From: Paraspadella gotoi
Lineage: Eukaryota; Chaetognatha
Assembly: GCA_051294375.1 (NCBI GenBank)
Contig: CM119271.1
Span: 11,508,227-11,572,226 of the forward strand
Length of the DNA: 64,000 nt
Reading direction: 5' to 3'
In this document: positions 24,884 through 36,093 of the stretch, in pieces
Numbering within the stretch: the stretch's first letter is position 1
Layout: each line of letters opens with the position of its first letter
The notes under the pieces: model-generated
Seen by the model: only the letters and a program-made list of their open reading frames with translations
Told to the model about the DNA's origin: nothing
The model's database searches: none
Made by a program: the position numbers and the translations under genes

Positions 24884-26869
24884 TCTCTCTCTTCTCTTCT
24901 CTTCTCTTTACACTATATCTCTCTTTCTCATCCTCCTATCATCCTCTTCCTCCTTTCTCCTCCTCCTCTTCTTCCTCCCTTTTTAACCCTCCCTCCTTCT
25001 TCCCTTTCCTTCCCATAGATTTTAAAACTCAACTCCCAAAAACAATTTCGCTTCTCTCTTTTTCTAAACCAACATTTATTTCTCCAACAACTTAAACTTT
25101 CCCAAATTATAATATTAATTTTTCCTAACCCTTCTGGTTTATAAAAGTAAACTTTTGGGTCTGTCTGTCTCGTTGCTCTCCGTTGAATCTGTGTCTGTCT
25201 GTCTGTCTCTTCCGCTTATCTGTTGTCTGTCTGTGTGTTCTATCTGTCTCTCCGTTGATCTGTTGTTTTGTCTGTCTGTCTGTCTCTACGTTTATCTGTC
25301 CCTTTTGTGTTTAAATCCCATAAATTTTGTTAATATTAATAATTTTTTAGATAGATGCATCTATACAACACATAGGTTAAAATACTTCTGCCTCCAGTTT
25401 TCTAATAGACATCGTACATTCATTTCTGTTTAAAAAGTTCATTAATTCAGAACAATACAGAAAGGCTTGGCTATAGCTACATTATTAATTATTGCATCAA
25501 CTTCAAGTTGCCATAAATAAACAAAAGAATTAATATTGTGCACATCTTAATGTTAAAGGACCATTTTGCCCACTATTTCCTCTTTCCCTTCCCTCTACTA
25601 GCCCACCCCCGCCAGGCAAAGCTTCCCTTGCGACCACAATTTTCTCGCCTCTTGTGGTCCCCAACTCCTTCGTGGTCGTGCACTACACTCCGCCATTCCG
25701 CCTCTTCTGTGTAGCCTATCATCGCGAATCTACTATGCAAATGAATTCTTGTCTCTCAGCTTTGCAGTCATGTCATCAATTTGGGTCTTTGCACACAGAT
25801 ATCAAGGTAAGGCTGTTTGGGGCCGCTTTGGTTAAGGTCGGGGCGGCGGCGGGGAGGAGTGGGAGTTTAGCGTTGATAGGACTCTTCAAAAGGTAAGGGA
25901 GGATTGAGAAAGTTAAGGAATGATAACTTAAAAGATAAGAAAAGACAGAAAGAACACGAAGACAAGAAACGATAGAAAGACAAAGAAAGACAAGAAAGAC
26001 AAGAAAAGATAAGAAAGATGAGAAGATAAAGAATAATATAACTCAAAGGAATCGACAATTCGTTGTCGATTATGTCGCTTATATTAATTATATCACATAG
26101 TTATTCTACTTCATCCTGATTTTACATTTTACATTTTACATTCTTATCATTTTCGCTATCACTTTATCCATCGCCGATCACATTATCACTTTCCATATCA
26201 CTTAATTCCTTTCCTCATCCATTCTGCTCTTTGTCGAATTTGGATTAAGACTAAAATTAATTAAAAAATTCCTCTTCTTAAGGCTTTGAGACAAAAGTGG
26301 AGCGGAGAGAGAAGAGAGAGAGATACAAAGAGAGAGATGAGAGAGGGAGAGACGAGGGAGATAGAGATTACAAAGAGAGAGACTGAGAGAGGGAGAGAGA
26401 GGAGATAGAGAGATGGATCTATGAATAAAAACTTTGCAGTGAATCTTCGTACGAATCCGATTTCCATAAAACGACCCTCTTCTGCATTTATCTCTACTTC
26501 TTCTTTAATTTCCTCTCTAATTCTCTTATCTATCTCTAACTCTTCTTTATCTCTCTACTTCTCTTTATCTCTACTTCTCTTTATCTCTACTTCTCTATAT
26601 TCCTCTCTAATTATCCTCTTATCTATCCTCTACTTCTCTTTATCTCTACTCCTTATCTTACTTCTCTTTATCTCTTACTTGTCTTTATATTTACTTCTCT
26701 TTATCTCTACTTGTCTTTAATATTCCTCTCTAATTCTCTTATCTATCTCTACTCTTCTGTATCTCTACTTCTCTTTATCTCACCTCTCTTATCTCTACTT
26801 ATCTTCTATCTCTATCTCTCTTTTATCGTCTACCTTTTTTTATCTCTACTTCTCTTCTATCCTCTACTT
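23490..26869. repeat. Repeat segment D1 (direct copy of D2, inverse of D3')
   Basis: It starts CTTGACGGATAAACAAGATT, as does D2 at 31356, and follows it colinearly with frequent indels. It contains polypyrimidine tracts (23690-24220), a CT microsatellite (24800-24910), a TGTCTGTC minisatellite (25158-25305), the broken M2-M3 exon copy, a 9-bp AAGAAAGAC array (25935-26030) and a TATCTCTACTTCTCTT minisatellite (26540-26869). Confidence 0.92.
25616..25806 (+). pseudogene. Inverted copy of the nAChR M2-M3 exon (in D1)
   Basis: The segment between the same CCAG acceptor and AAG/GTAAGG donor is 191 nt instead of 183, so the frame is broken several times. It is otherwise the same exon as 36974-37156 on the opposite strand. 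The differences are mainly single-base indels, as expected of an unpolished duplicate. It is probably not a separate functional exon. Confidence 0.85.
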
Positions 26870-26886
26870 TTCTTTATCTTTATTCT

Positions 26887-27301
26887 GTAGTCGGGCATTG
26901 CCTGGGGTTCACCCCGGCCTAAGAATCAGGACCACTTTCAGTTGTGACACGGTGGCTCATTGAGTAAGCCATCAGCTCATGACCACATAGGTACCGGGTT
27001 CAATCACCAACCCGCGTCGACCTACACCTGCGAGGAAGCGTGAGAGGCTGTGAAGCGCGCCTTGAGGGCATGGCAACCCTCAATCCTTTCCAGCCCAGGG
27101 ACCCGTTCCGATGGCTGCTTAGAGGGGGTTATAGAAGTTACGGACAGTCATCTTCAGCCCACGTAGCGCCTTATCCACACTGGTGAGCCATCCTGTCGAG
27201 CGTATTCCAACCTCTGATTCCCAGCCCTTGGTCTAGCCTGAAGATTGCTCCCCTCCCTCCACTGAAAGCAGTGCAGGGTGGGTTTCAATCTGCGGGGGCT
27301 T
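26887..27301 (+). mobile_element. tRNA-derived SINE, unit a
   Basis: GTAGTCGGGCATTGCC start, A-box-like TGGCTCATTGAG (about 26953), B-box-like GGGTTCAATCACC (about 26997), then a 3' body with GAGGGCATGGCAACCCTC and a conserved GTTATAGAAGTTACG...CACGTAGCGCCTTAT end (to 27174). A further 127 bp follow before unit b. The frame reported on its minus strand is not a gene. Family not identified. Confidence 0.65.
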
Positions 27302-27585
27302 GTAGTCGCGGCATTGCCTGGTTCCACCCCGCCTAGAATCATGCACTTTCAGTTGTGACCCGTGGCTCTATTGTAAGGTAAAGCCATTCAGCTCATGAAC
27401 CACTAGGTACCGGGTTCAATCCCAACCGTAACCTACCCTGCGGGAAGCGTAAGGACGGCCGGTTAAGCCGCCTGAGGGCATGGCAAACCCCTCAAGCCTG
27501 GTTCCAAGCCCAGGACCCGTTCCATTGCTGCTAGAGGGGTTATAGAAGTTACGTGACAGTACCTTCAGCCCACGTAGCGCCTTAT
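27302..27585 (+). mobile_element. tRNA-derived SINE, unit b
   Basis: Head-to-tail with unit a and about 80-85% similar by eye. It has B box GGGTTCAATCCC (perfect GWTCRANNC) near 27413 and the same CACGTAGCGCCTTAT end. The host minisatellite TCTCTACTTCTCT resumes right after it. Confidence 0.65.
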
Positions 27586-28317
27586 CTCTACTTCTCTCTT
27601 TATCTCTACTTCTCTTTGTCTCTACCTTCCGGTCCTTATTTATCTCTTTCTTATTATTTTTCCCTTTTTTTCATTTTTATAATTTTTTAATTTAATTTCT
27701 TTTTATGATTTATTCGCATTCTCCCATCTTCAATTTTGGTTCTCCCATTCTCCATTCTAATTTTTTCATTCTTACATATGTCACACCTTTTAATTTCTCA
27801 TATCTTCCATTCTCCCACCTTCCATCTCTCTCGTTCTTCCACTTCTCCCACTGTCCATTCTCTCGTTTCTTCCATTACTCCCACCTTCCATTCTCTCGTT
27901 CTTCATTCTCCACCTTCCATCTCTTCGTTCTTCCCATTCTCCTCTCTTCCAATTTCTTTATCTTCTTTTTCTTGATCTCATCGACCTCAACAATTTCCTT
28001 TTCGTTTTCTCCAAATTTTCCAATCCAAGTTTTTCTTTTCTTTTCTTTCTTTTTTCTCTACCTTCTGTTTGACACCATATCGTCTTCTTCACTTTCCCTT
28101 CCCTTGGCCTCCCTTTCCCCTGCCCTTCTTTCCCCTTCCCTCAATTCTCTTCCCCCTTCCCCTCCCCTTTTCCTTTCCCCAATTGCACCTTCCACTCCCC
28201 TTTCGCCCTTTCCCTACCCCAATTCCCCTATCCCCAATTTCCCATTCCCCCCAATTCCCCACCCCTTTCCCTCCTTCCCCCTTTCCCCTTCCACCTTTCC
28301 CCACGTACCCACTTTAG

Positions 28318-28456
28318 AACGACCAAAGCGGACCCAAATGCCCTCATGGTTGACGTTTGCACGCGCCGGTTCAATTCTGCACGAGTCCTTAATACAAGTG
28401 GAATTCAAGATGGGTCGGTTCTGACCAAAGGACGTAGGCATGCATTTTCTCAACAG
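28318..28456 (+). pseudogene. Plus-strand copy of the nAChR post-M3 exon (E copy)
   Basis: The acceptor CCCACTTTAG at 28308-28317 is followed by an open frame ERPKRTQMPSWLTFARAG, SILHES and then a frameshift relative to the minus-strand copy. The donor is CAACAG/GTGAAT. It is colinear with the plus-strand M2-M3 copy at 25616, so D1-S1-E is one continuous inverted image of the receptor's 3' half. The first 26 nt recur at 36067-36092 (S2). Confidence 0.65.
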
Positions 28457-28620
28457 GTGAATAGCATCGTGGTTGAAAGGATTAAAAAACGAGGATGAAA
28501 GGTGAATGAATAAATGAATTGAATGAATGAATGAATGAATGAATGAATAATGGAATGAATTGCAATGATTGAATGACATGAATTGAACGGAAGGAAATGT
28601 AAAGACACTTTTGACTCGAG

Positions 28621-28741
28621 TATTCTTAAATTTCTCTGACGCCGTCAACGGGAATAATTGCAAAGACAACGACGACAACAACCCATATGTATAATTTCTT
28701 GAAACGAATACAGAAACGGGACGACGACGACGACGACGACG
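28621..28741 (+). pseudogene. Plus-strand copy of the pre-M4 exon (E copy)
   Basis: Same sequence as 30155-30288 in the opposite orientation. One extra base near the NNQYVYF block shifts the frame to a TAA stop, and there are 7 GAC units instead of 11. It is part of the E/E' palindrome. Confidence 0.6.
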
Positions 28742-29670
28742 CGAACGAAGAGACGACTTTAATTGCTCTTTCTTTTATCCTCGTTGTTCGTTGTTGTTGT
28801 TGTTGTGCATCGTTCGTCGGTGGTTGCGAGGATTAACACGTGATTATCTATAGGAAATGAAGAAAGGTGGATTGATGAAGGGAAAGAAAAAGTTGAAAGT
28901 AAAAGAGAAAGAAAAAGTGAAGAAAATCGTTAAAAAGATAGTAGAGAGAGAGGGAGGGAGAGCATAAGAAGAGAGAGAGAGAGAGAGAAGAGAGAGAAGA
29001 AAGAGAGAGAGAGAGAGAGAGAAAGAGGAAAGTGGTGCATGGTCGGAAGTGAAATGTTTCGGATGAGTGAAACTATTTTGTGAAAGCTTTGATCACGTGA
29101 TCTCAAGATTCAGTTTCACTGCAAGAAAAAAAGAAAGAGAGAAAAAATAAAGAAAGGACAGAAAAGAGTGAGAGAATAGAGAAAAAAACAAAGACAAAAA
29201 GAAAGAAAGAAAGAAAAGAAAGAAAGAAAGAAAGAAAAGAAAGAAAGAAAGAAAGAAAAAGAAAGAAAGAAAGAAAGAAAGAGAGATTCCACGTGACCTC
29301 AAATCTAAAGAATTCCAGTCACGCGATTATTCTGGAGAAAAGAGTTGCAGCAGACCGGAGACAGAGACAGAGACAGAGGACAGAGCGAGAGAGAGACAGC
29401 AGGAGACAAGAGCGAAGAGAGACAGAGATGCGCGCCGCGAATATGAAAAAGCTGAAATAGTTGATCACTGGGTTTTTTTGTCGGAGCGCCGATGGAGAGG
29501 GTAGCCTCGCAAGAATACTGATGGCCTTTTGAGACTGTCTCTCTCTCGCTCTTTCTCTGTCTCTCTCTCGCTCTGTCTCTGTCTCTGTCTCTGTCTCCGT
29601 CTGACTGGCAACTCTTTTCTCCAAAAATCGCGTGACTGGAATCTTTAGATTTGAGGTCACGTGGAATCTC

Positions 29671-29734
<64 letters not shown>

Positions 29735-30154
29735 TTTGTCTTTGTTTGTTTCTCTATCTCTCACTCTTTTCTGTCTTTCTTTATTTCTTTCTCTCTTTCT
29801 TTTTTTCTTGCAGTGAAACTGAATCTTGAGATCACGTGATCAAAGCTTTCACAAAATAGTTTCACTCTATCCGAAAACATTTCACCCACTTTCTTTCTCT
29901 CTCTCTCTCTCTCTCTCCTTCTCTCTCTTCTCTCTCTCTCTCTCTCTCTATCTCTCCCTCTCTCTCTCTCTCTACTATCTTTTTAACGTTTTCTTTCACT
30001 TTTTCTTTCTCTTTTACTTTCACTTTTTCTTTCCTTCATCAACCACCTTCTTCATTTCCTTAGATAATCACGTGTTAATCCTCGACCACCGACGACGATG
30101 ACAACAACAACAACAACGACAACGAAGGATAAAAGAAGAGCAATAAAGTTGTCA

Positions 30155-30157
30155 TCT

Positions 30158-30192
<35 letters not shown>

Positions 30193-30288
30193 CCGTTTCT
30201 GTATTCGTTTCAAGAAATATACATATTGGTTGTTGTCGTCGTTGTCTTTGCAATTATTCCCGTTGACGGCGTCAGAGAAATTTAAGAT
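30155..30288 (-). CDS. nAChR exon: pre-M4 amphipathic region with Asp run (E' copy)
   Basis: After GACTCTAG the minus strand reads ILNFSDAVNGNNCKDND, DNNQYVYFLKRIQKR, then 11 GAC codons and EDD. The block YVYFLKRIQKR resembles the conserved pre-M4 helix of nAChR subunits, which should join the last exon. The (GAC)n run is a microsatellite inside apparent coding sequence: 11 units here, 7 in the E copy at 28621-28741. I could not identify a convincing GT donor after the Asp run, so the 3' border given here is arbitrary. Confidence 0.55.
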
Positions 30289-30413
30289 CTAGAGTCAACG
30301 TATCTTAATACATTCCTTCATTCATTCATTCATTCATTCATTCATTCATTCATTCATTCATTCATTCATTCATTCATTCATTCGTTTCTTAATCCTTTCA
30401 TCCACTCATTCAC

Positions 30414-30513
30414 CTGTTGAGAAAATGCATCCTGACGTCTTTGGCAGAACCGACGCCATCTTGAATTCCACTGTATTGACTCGTGCAGAATTGACGGACG
30501 ATGCAACGCAACC
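30414..30513 (-). CDS. nAChR exon: post-M3 cytoplasmic loop (3' part, E' copy)
   Basis: The minus strand ends with TCTCAACAG/GTGAAT. In the frame ending at that CAG it reads ILHESIQWNSR, WRRFCQRRQDAFSQQ. The 5' part is cut at 30513, where homology to the E copy stops. In the E copy the exon begins after CCCACTTTAG with ERPKRTQMPSWLTF, which corresponds to the family post-M3 block HRTPETHxMPxWV and fits the phase 1 end of the M3 exon. Neither copy is clean, so the exact protein here is uncertain. Confidence 0.6.
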
Positions 30514-31330
30514 ATGAGGGCTTATCTCTTACTTCTCAGTATCTCTACTTCTCTTTATCTCTACTTCTCCTTTATCTCTATTCCTCTTTCTCTTCTACTA
30601 ATCTTTATCTCTATCTCTTTTTATCTCTACTTTTCTTTTTATCTCTACTTCTCTTTAACTTCTCTTATACTTCTTCTTTATCTCTACTTCTCTTTGGTCT
30701 CTACTTCTCTTTGTCTCTACTCTTCTCTTAGATTTTCCTCTCTTTTATTCCTTTTCTTTATTTATTTTCCCTTTTTTCATTTTTATAATTTTTTAATTCT
30801 AATCCTTTTCCTGATTTATTCCATTCCTCCCATCTTCAATTTTTTGGTTCTCCCATTCTCCATCTTCTATTTTTTCATTCTTCATTGTCTTCACCTTTTA
30901 ATTTCTCATTCTTCCCACTCTTCTTCACTCTATTCCTCATTCTCCACTTTTCCATTCTCTCGTTCTTCCATTCTCCCACCGTTCCATTCTCTCGTTCTTC
31001 CATTCTCCCACCTTCCATTCTCTCGTTCTTCCATTCTCCACCTTCCATTCTCACTCGGTCTCCGAGATTCGCTCCGCTCTTTCATCACCCCATTATCTTT
31101 ATATTCCTCGTTTCTTGGATCTGCATTCGACCGTCAACAATACTTCCTTATTTCGTATTTCTCCAAATCCTATTCGCATCACGCAAGGTCATTTCTTTTC
31201 TTTTCTGATTTCCCTATGATTTTTTTTTTTTTTTGTTTGTTTTTCTTTTTTTTCTTTTTCACCGGACAGTTTTCTTTCTTTTTTTTCCTTTTCTTCCGCT
31301 CCCATCTTCGTACCTGTCTGTTACACCATA
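30514..31330 (+). repeat. Segment F, related to the sequence flanking the SINE pair
   Basis: TCTCTACTTCTCTTTA minisatellite units, then TTTCATTTTTATAATTTTTT and CATTCTCTCGTTCTTCCATT-type sequence, matching 27590-27960 without a SINE. It then diverges (31085-31330) and ends at a 25-N gap. Confidence 0.75.
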
Positions 31331-31355
31331 NNNNNNNNNNNNNNNNNNNNNNNNN

Positions 31356-32647
31356 CTTGACGGATAAACAAGATTAACAGAATAAAAAAGATATACTACA
31401 CAAAAAAAAAAAGATTAAACAAGATTAAATCAAAAAAAATAATTTAAAATCTAATGCTTTGATTTTTTCCTGTCGCAAGAAGAAAAAGATATTCATCTAC
31501 CTCAAAATTTAATCCCAATTTTATTTTATTTTCTGTTTATCTCATCTTTTAATCCTTTTTCTCTTTTCCTTCTCCTCTCTCCTTCCTTCCTTTCTTTCCT
31601 CTTCTCCTTCTCTTCTTCCTCGCGCCCTTCCTCTCCCTCCTCTTTCCTCCTCCCTTTCTCTTCCCTTCTGCTTCTCTCCTCCTCTTCCTCCTCTTACTTC
31701 CTTCCTCCCTCCCTTCTTCTCCTCCTCCTCCTTCTTTCCTTTTCCCTTCCGCTCCTCTCCTTCTCTTCTTTCTCTCCCCTTTCTCTCCCTCCCCTCCCCT
31801 TCCTTCCTCTCCTAATTCTTCCTCCTTCTCTTACCTCCTTCTCTTCTTTCCTCCACTCCTCTTTTCCCTCTTCTTCTCGCCTCTCTCTGTTCTCCTCCTC
31901 TTCTCTTCTTCTTTTCTCTTCCTCCTTCTCTTCTTCCTGCCCCTTCTCTCGCCCTCCTCTTTTCTCCTCTTCTCTCGCCTCCTTCTCTTCCTCCTTCCAT
32001 CTCGTTCTCCTCCTCTCTCCCTCTTTCCAGTCAACCCTCTGCCTCTTCTCAAACTAAGGTTTGTTCTCAACAGATTACGATGCAGTTAAAAGTAAAAAGA
32101 CCCGAAACTCAACGGATGCCTTATCTCCCTTATCTGGAGAAGATGACGACGACGACAACGACGATGTTTGATGACGACGACGACAACGACGACGACGCTA
32201 TGACATCTGACAAGTGGTCCGCTTTTCCTCAAGTTTCCATCTCTCTCTTCTCTGTCTCTCCTCTCTCTTTCTCTCCTCCGCCTCCCTTCAAAATGTCCTT
32301 TTCAATAAAACCACAAAATCCAGGGAAAAAAAAGGAAAGAAAAACAAAAGATAAAAAAAAGAAAGGAAAAATTCAATTTGGTTTTTTTTTTCTTTTTTTC
32401 TTGTTTTTTTTCTTTCTTCTTTTTCTTTTCTCTTCTTTCTTTTCCTTTTCCATTTATTTTTTTTTCTTTTGCCTTTCTTTTTGTTTCTTCGTTTTCTTTT
32501 TCTCTATTCTTTTTTCTCTTTTTTTCCCTTTTTTTTCGGTCTTTTTTAATTTTTATTTTTTATTTTTTAAAATGGAAAATGAAGATTTTAGAATTCAATT
32601 GAATTCTTTAATTTTTCTCACGTCTTTTCGTCGACTTTGACTCTCAC

Positions 32648-32718
<71 letters not shown>

Positions 32719-34621
32719 TCTCTCTCTTCTCTTCTTCTTCTCTTTACACTATATCTCTCTTTCTCATCCTCCTATTCATCCTCTTCCTCCTTCTCCTCCT
32801 CCTCTTCTTCCTCCCTTTTAACCCTCCCTCCTCTCTTCCTTTCCTTCCCATGATTTTAACTCAACTCCCAAAACAATTTCCTTCTCTCTTTTCTAAACCA
32901 ACATTTATTTCTCAACAACTTAACTTTCCCAAATTATAATATTATTTTTCCTAACCTCTGGTTTATAAAAGTAAACTTTTGGGTCTGTCTGTCTGTCTCT
33001 CCGTTGATCTGTGTCTGTCTGTCTGTCTCTCGCTTATTCTGTTGTCTGTCTGTGTGTCTATCTGTCTCTCCGTTGATCTGTTGTTTTGTCTGTCTGTCTG
33101 TCTCTACTGTTTATCTGTCCCTTTTGTGTTTAAATTCCCATAAATTTTGTTAATATTGAATAATTTTTTAGATAGATGCATCTATACAACACATAGGTTA
33201 AAATACTTTCTGCCTCCAGTTTTCTAATAGACATCGTACATCATTTCTGTTTAAAAGTCATTAATTAGAACAATAACAGAAAGGCTTGGCTATAGTAATT
33301 ATTAATTATTGATCAACTCAAGTTGCCATAAATCAAACAAAGAATTAATATTGTGCAATCTTAATGTTAAAGACATTTTGCCCACTATCCTCTTCCCTTC
33401 CGCTCTACTGCCCACCCCCGCCAGGCAAAGCTTCCCTTGCGACCACAATTTTCTCGCCTCTTGTGTCCAACTCCTTCGTGGTCGTGACTACACTCCGCCA
33501 TCCGCCTCTTCTGTAGCCTATCATCGGAATCTACTATGCAATGAATTCTTGTCTCTCAGCTTTGGCAGTCATGTCATCAATTTGGGTCTTGCACACAGAT
33601 ATCAAGGTAAGGCTGTTTGGGGCCGTTGGTAAGGTCGGGCGGCGGCGGGGAGGAGTGGGAGTTTAGCGTTAGGATTCAAGGTCAAGGGAGATGAGAAAGT
33701 AAGGAATGATAATAAAAGATAAGAAAAGACAAGAAAGAACAGAAAGACAAGAAAGATAAGAAAGACAAAGAAAGACAAGAAAGACAAGAAAAGATAAGAA
33801 AGATGAGAAAGATAAGAATAATATAACTCAAAGGAATCACAATTCGTTTCATTATGTCGCTTATATTAATTATATCACTAGTTATCACTCATCCTGATTT
33901 TACTTTTAATTTTACTCTTATCATTTTCCTATCACTTTATCCATCGCCGCATCACATTATCACTTTCCATATCACTTAATTCCTTCTCCTCATCCATTCT
34001 GCTCTTTGTCGAATTTGAAAGACTAAAATTAATTAAAAATTCCTCTTCTTAAGCTTTGAGACAAAAGTAAGAGAGAAGAGAGAGAGTACAAGGAGAGTGG
34101 AGAGAGAAGAGGAGAAGAGATACAAAGAGAGAGACTGAGAGAGGGAGAGAGAGGAGATAGAGAGATGGTCTATGAATAAAAACTTCTGCAGTGGAATCTT
34201 CGTACGAATCCGATTTCCATAAAACGACCCTCTTCTCTTTATCTCTACTTCTTCTTTAATATTCCTCTCTAATTCTCTTATCTATCTCTACTCTTCTTTA
34301 CTCTCTACTTCTCTTTATCTCTACTTCTCTTTATCTCTACTTCTCTATATGTCCTCTCTAATTATCTCTTATCTTCCTCTACTTCTCTTATCTCTACTCT
34401 CTTATCTCTACTTCTCTTTATCTCTTACTGTCTTTATTTCTACTTCTCTTTATCTCTACTTTCTTTAATATTCCTCTCTAATTCTCTTATCTATCTCTAC
34501 TCTTCTGTATCTCTACTTCTCTTTATCTCTACTCTCTTATCTCTACTTATCTTCTATCTCTATCTCTCTTTTATCTCTACTTTTTTTATCTCTACTTCTC
34601 TTCTTTATTCTCTCTTACTTC
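31356..34621. repeat. Repeat segment D2 (left arm of the D2/D3' palindrome)
   Basis: Colinear with D1 and the reverse complement of 36094-39300. It carries the broken M2-M3 exon copy (33425-33606). The Arg/Glu- or Phe/Leu-rich frames are repeat translations. Confidence 0.93.
33425..33606 (+). pseudogene. Inverted copy of the nAChR M2-M3 exon (in D2)
   Basis: This is 182 nt against 183 in the intact copy, with the same splice borders and small indels that break the frame. It lies in the left arm of the 31.4-39.3 kb palindrome, facing the intact exon in the right arm. Confidence 0.85.
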
Positions 34622-34638
34622 TTCTTTATCTTTATTCT

Positions 34639-35053
34639 GTAGTCGGGCATTGCCTGGGGTTCACCCCGGCCTAAGAATCAGGACCACTTTCAGTTGTGAC
34701 ACGGTGGCTCATTGAGTAAGCCATCAGCTCATGACCACATAGGTACCGGGTTCAATCACCAACCCGCGTCGACCTACACCTGCGAGGAAGCGTGAGAGGC
34801 TGTGAAGCGCGCCTTGAGGGCATGGCAACCCTCAATCCTTTCCAGCCCAGGGACCCGTTCCGATGGCTGCTTAGAGGGGGTTATAGAAGTTACGGACAGT
34901 CATCTTCAGCCCACGTAGCGCCTTATCCACACTGGTGAGCCATCCTGTCGAGCGTATTCCAACCTCTGATTCCCAGCCCTTGGTCTAGCCTGAAGATTGC
35001 TCCCCTCCCTCCACTGAAAGCAGTGCAGGGTGGGTTTCAATCTGCGGGGGCTT
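34639..35053 (+). mobile_element. tRNA-derived SINE, unit a (S2 copy)
   Basis: Same sequence as 26887-27301, shifted by 7,752 bp. Confidence 0.65.
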
Positions 35054-35337
35054 GTAGTCGCGGCATTGCCTGGTTCCACCCCGCCTAGAATCATGCACTT
35101 TCAGTTGTGACCCGTGGCTCTATTGTAAGGTAAAGCCATTCAGCTCATGAACCACTAGGTACCGGGTTCAATCCCAACCGTAACCTACCCTGCGGGAAGC
35201 GTAAGGACGGCCGGTTAAGCCGCCTGAGGGCATGGCAAACCCCTCAAGCCTGGTTCCAAGCCCAGGACCCGTTCCATTGCTGCTAGAGGGGTTATAGAAG
35301 TTACGTGACAGTACCTTCAGCCCACGTAGCGCCTTAT
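35054..35337 (+). mobile_element. tRNA-derived SINE, unit b (S2 copy)
   Basis: Same sequence as 27302-27585, shifted by 7,752 bp. Confidence 0.65.
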
Positions 35338-36093
35338 CTCTACTTCTCTCTTTATCTCTACTTCTCTTTGTCTCTACCTTCCGGTCCTTATTTATCTCTT
35401 TCTTATTATTTTTCCCTTTTTTTCATTTTTATAATTTTTTAATTTAATTTCTTTTTATGATTTATTCGCATTCTCCCATCTTCAATTTTGGTTCTCCCAT
35501 TCTCCATTCTAATTTTTTCATTCTTACATATGTCACACCTTTTAATTTCTCATATCTTCCATTCTCCCACCTTCCATCTCTCTCGTTCTTCCACTTCTCC
35601 CACTGTCCATTCTCTCGTTTCTTCCATTACTCCCACCTTCCATTCTCTCGTTCTTCATTCTCCACCTTCCATCTCTTCGTTCTTCCCATTCTCCTCTCTT
35701 CCAATTTCTTTATCTTCTTTTTCTTGATCTCATCGACCTCAACAATTTCCTTTTCGTTTTCTCCAAATTTTCCAATCCAAGTTTTTCTTTTCTTTTCTTT
35801 CTTTTTTCTCTACCTTCTGTTTGACACCATATCGTCTTCTTCACTTTCCCTTCCCTTGGCCTCCCTTTCCCCTGCCCTTCTTTCCCCTTCCCTCAATTCT
35901 CTTCCCCCTTCCCCTCCCCTTTTCCTTTCCCCAATTGCACCTTCCACTCCCCTTTCGCCCTTTCCCTACCCCAATTCCCCTATCCCCAATTTCCCATTCC
36001 CCCCAATTCCCCACCCCTTTCCCTCCTTCCCCCTTTCCCCTTCCACCTTTCCCCACGTACCCACTTTAGAACGACCAAAGCGGACCCAAATGA

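Larger units (their letters stand above)
26870..28340 (+). repeat. Segment S1, identical by eye to S2 (34622-36092)
   Basis: 1,471 bp with a constant 7,752-bp offset and no indel found by reading, while the flanking D1/D2 sequences differ by many indels. It holds a SINE pair, the 16-bp minisatellite edge, C/T-rich intron sequence and the acceptor plus first 23 nt of the nAChR post-M3 exon. Confidence 0.92.
28341..30513. repeat. Palindrome E/E' (centre about 29535)
   Basis: 28341-29535 and 29536-30513 are inverted copies. Landmarks: ATTTGAGGTCACGTGGAATC against its complement, GATCACGTGATC, the (GAAA)n/(TTTC)n tracts (29200-29282, 29670-29735) and the (TGAA)n/(TTCA)n tracts (28515-28550, 30313-30382). 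It contains both copies of the nAChR M3-M4 loop exons. Its inner part is also homologous to the P1 arms (13310-13840), which suggests one underlying locus. Confidence 0.92.
34622..36092 (+). repeat. Segment S2, spacer of the D2/D3' palindrome
   Basis: It matches S1 without visible change and ends inside the nAChR post-M3 exon at 36092, where the sequence folds back into D3'. Confidence 0.9.

Noticed and set aside
27705-28424. 239-codon open frame Phe/Ser/Pro-rich
   Set aside because: Mostly CT-rich intron sequence. Only its last part, after the CCCACTTTAG acceptor, is meaningful as a copy of the receptor post-M3 exon.
30514-31377. 287-codon Leu/Ser/Phe open frame resembling a membrane protein
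   Set aside because: Translation of the TCTCTACTTCTCTTTA minisatellite and T-rich sequence, and it crosses an N gap.
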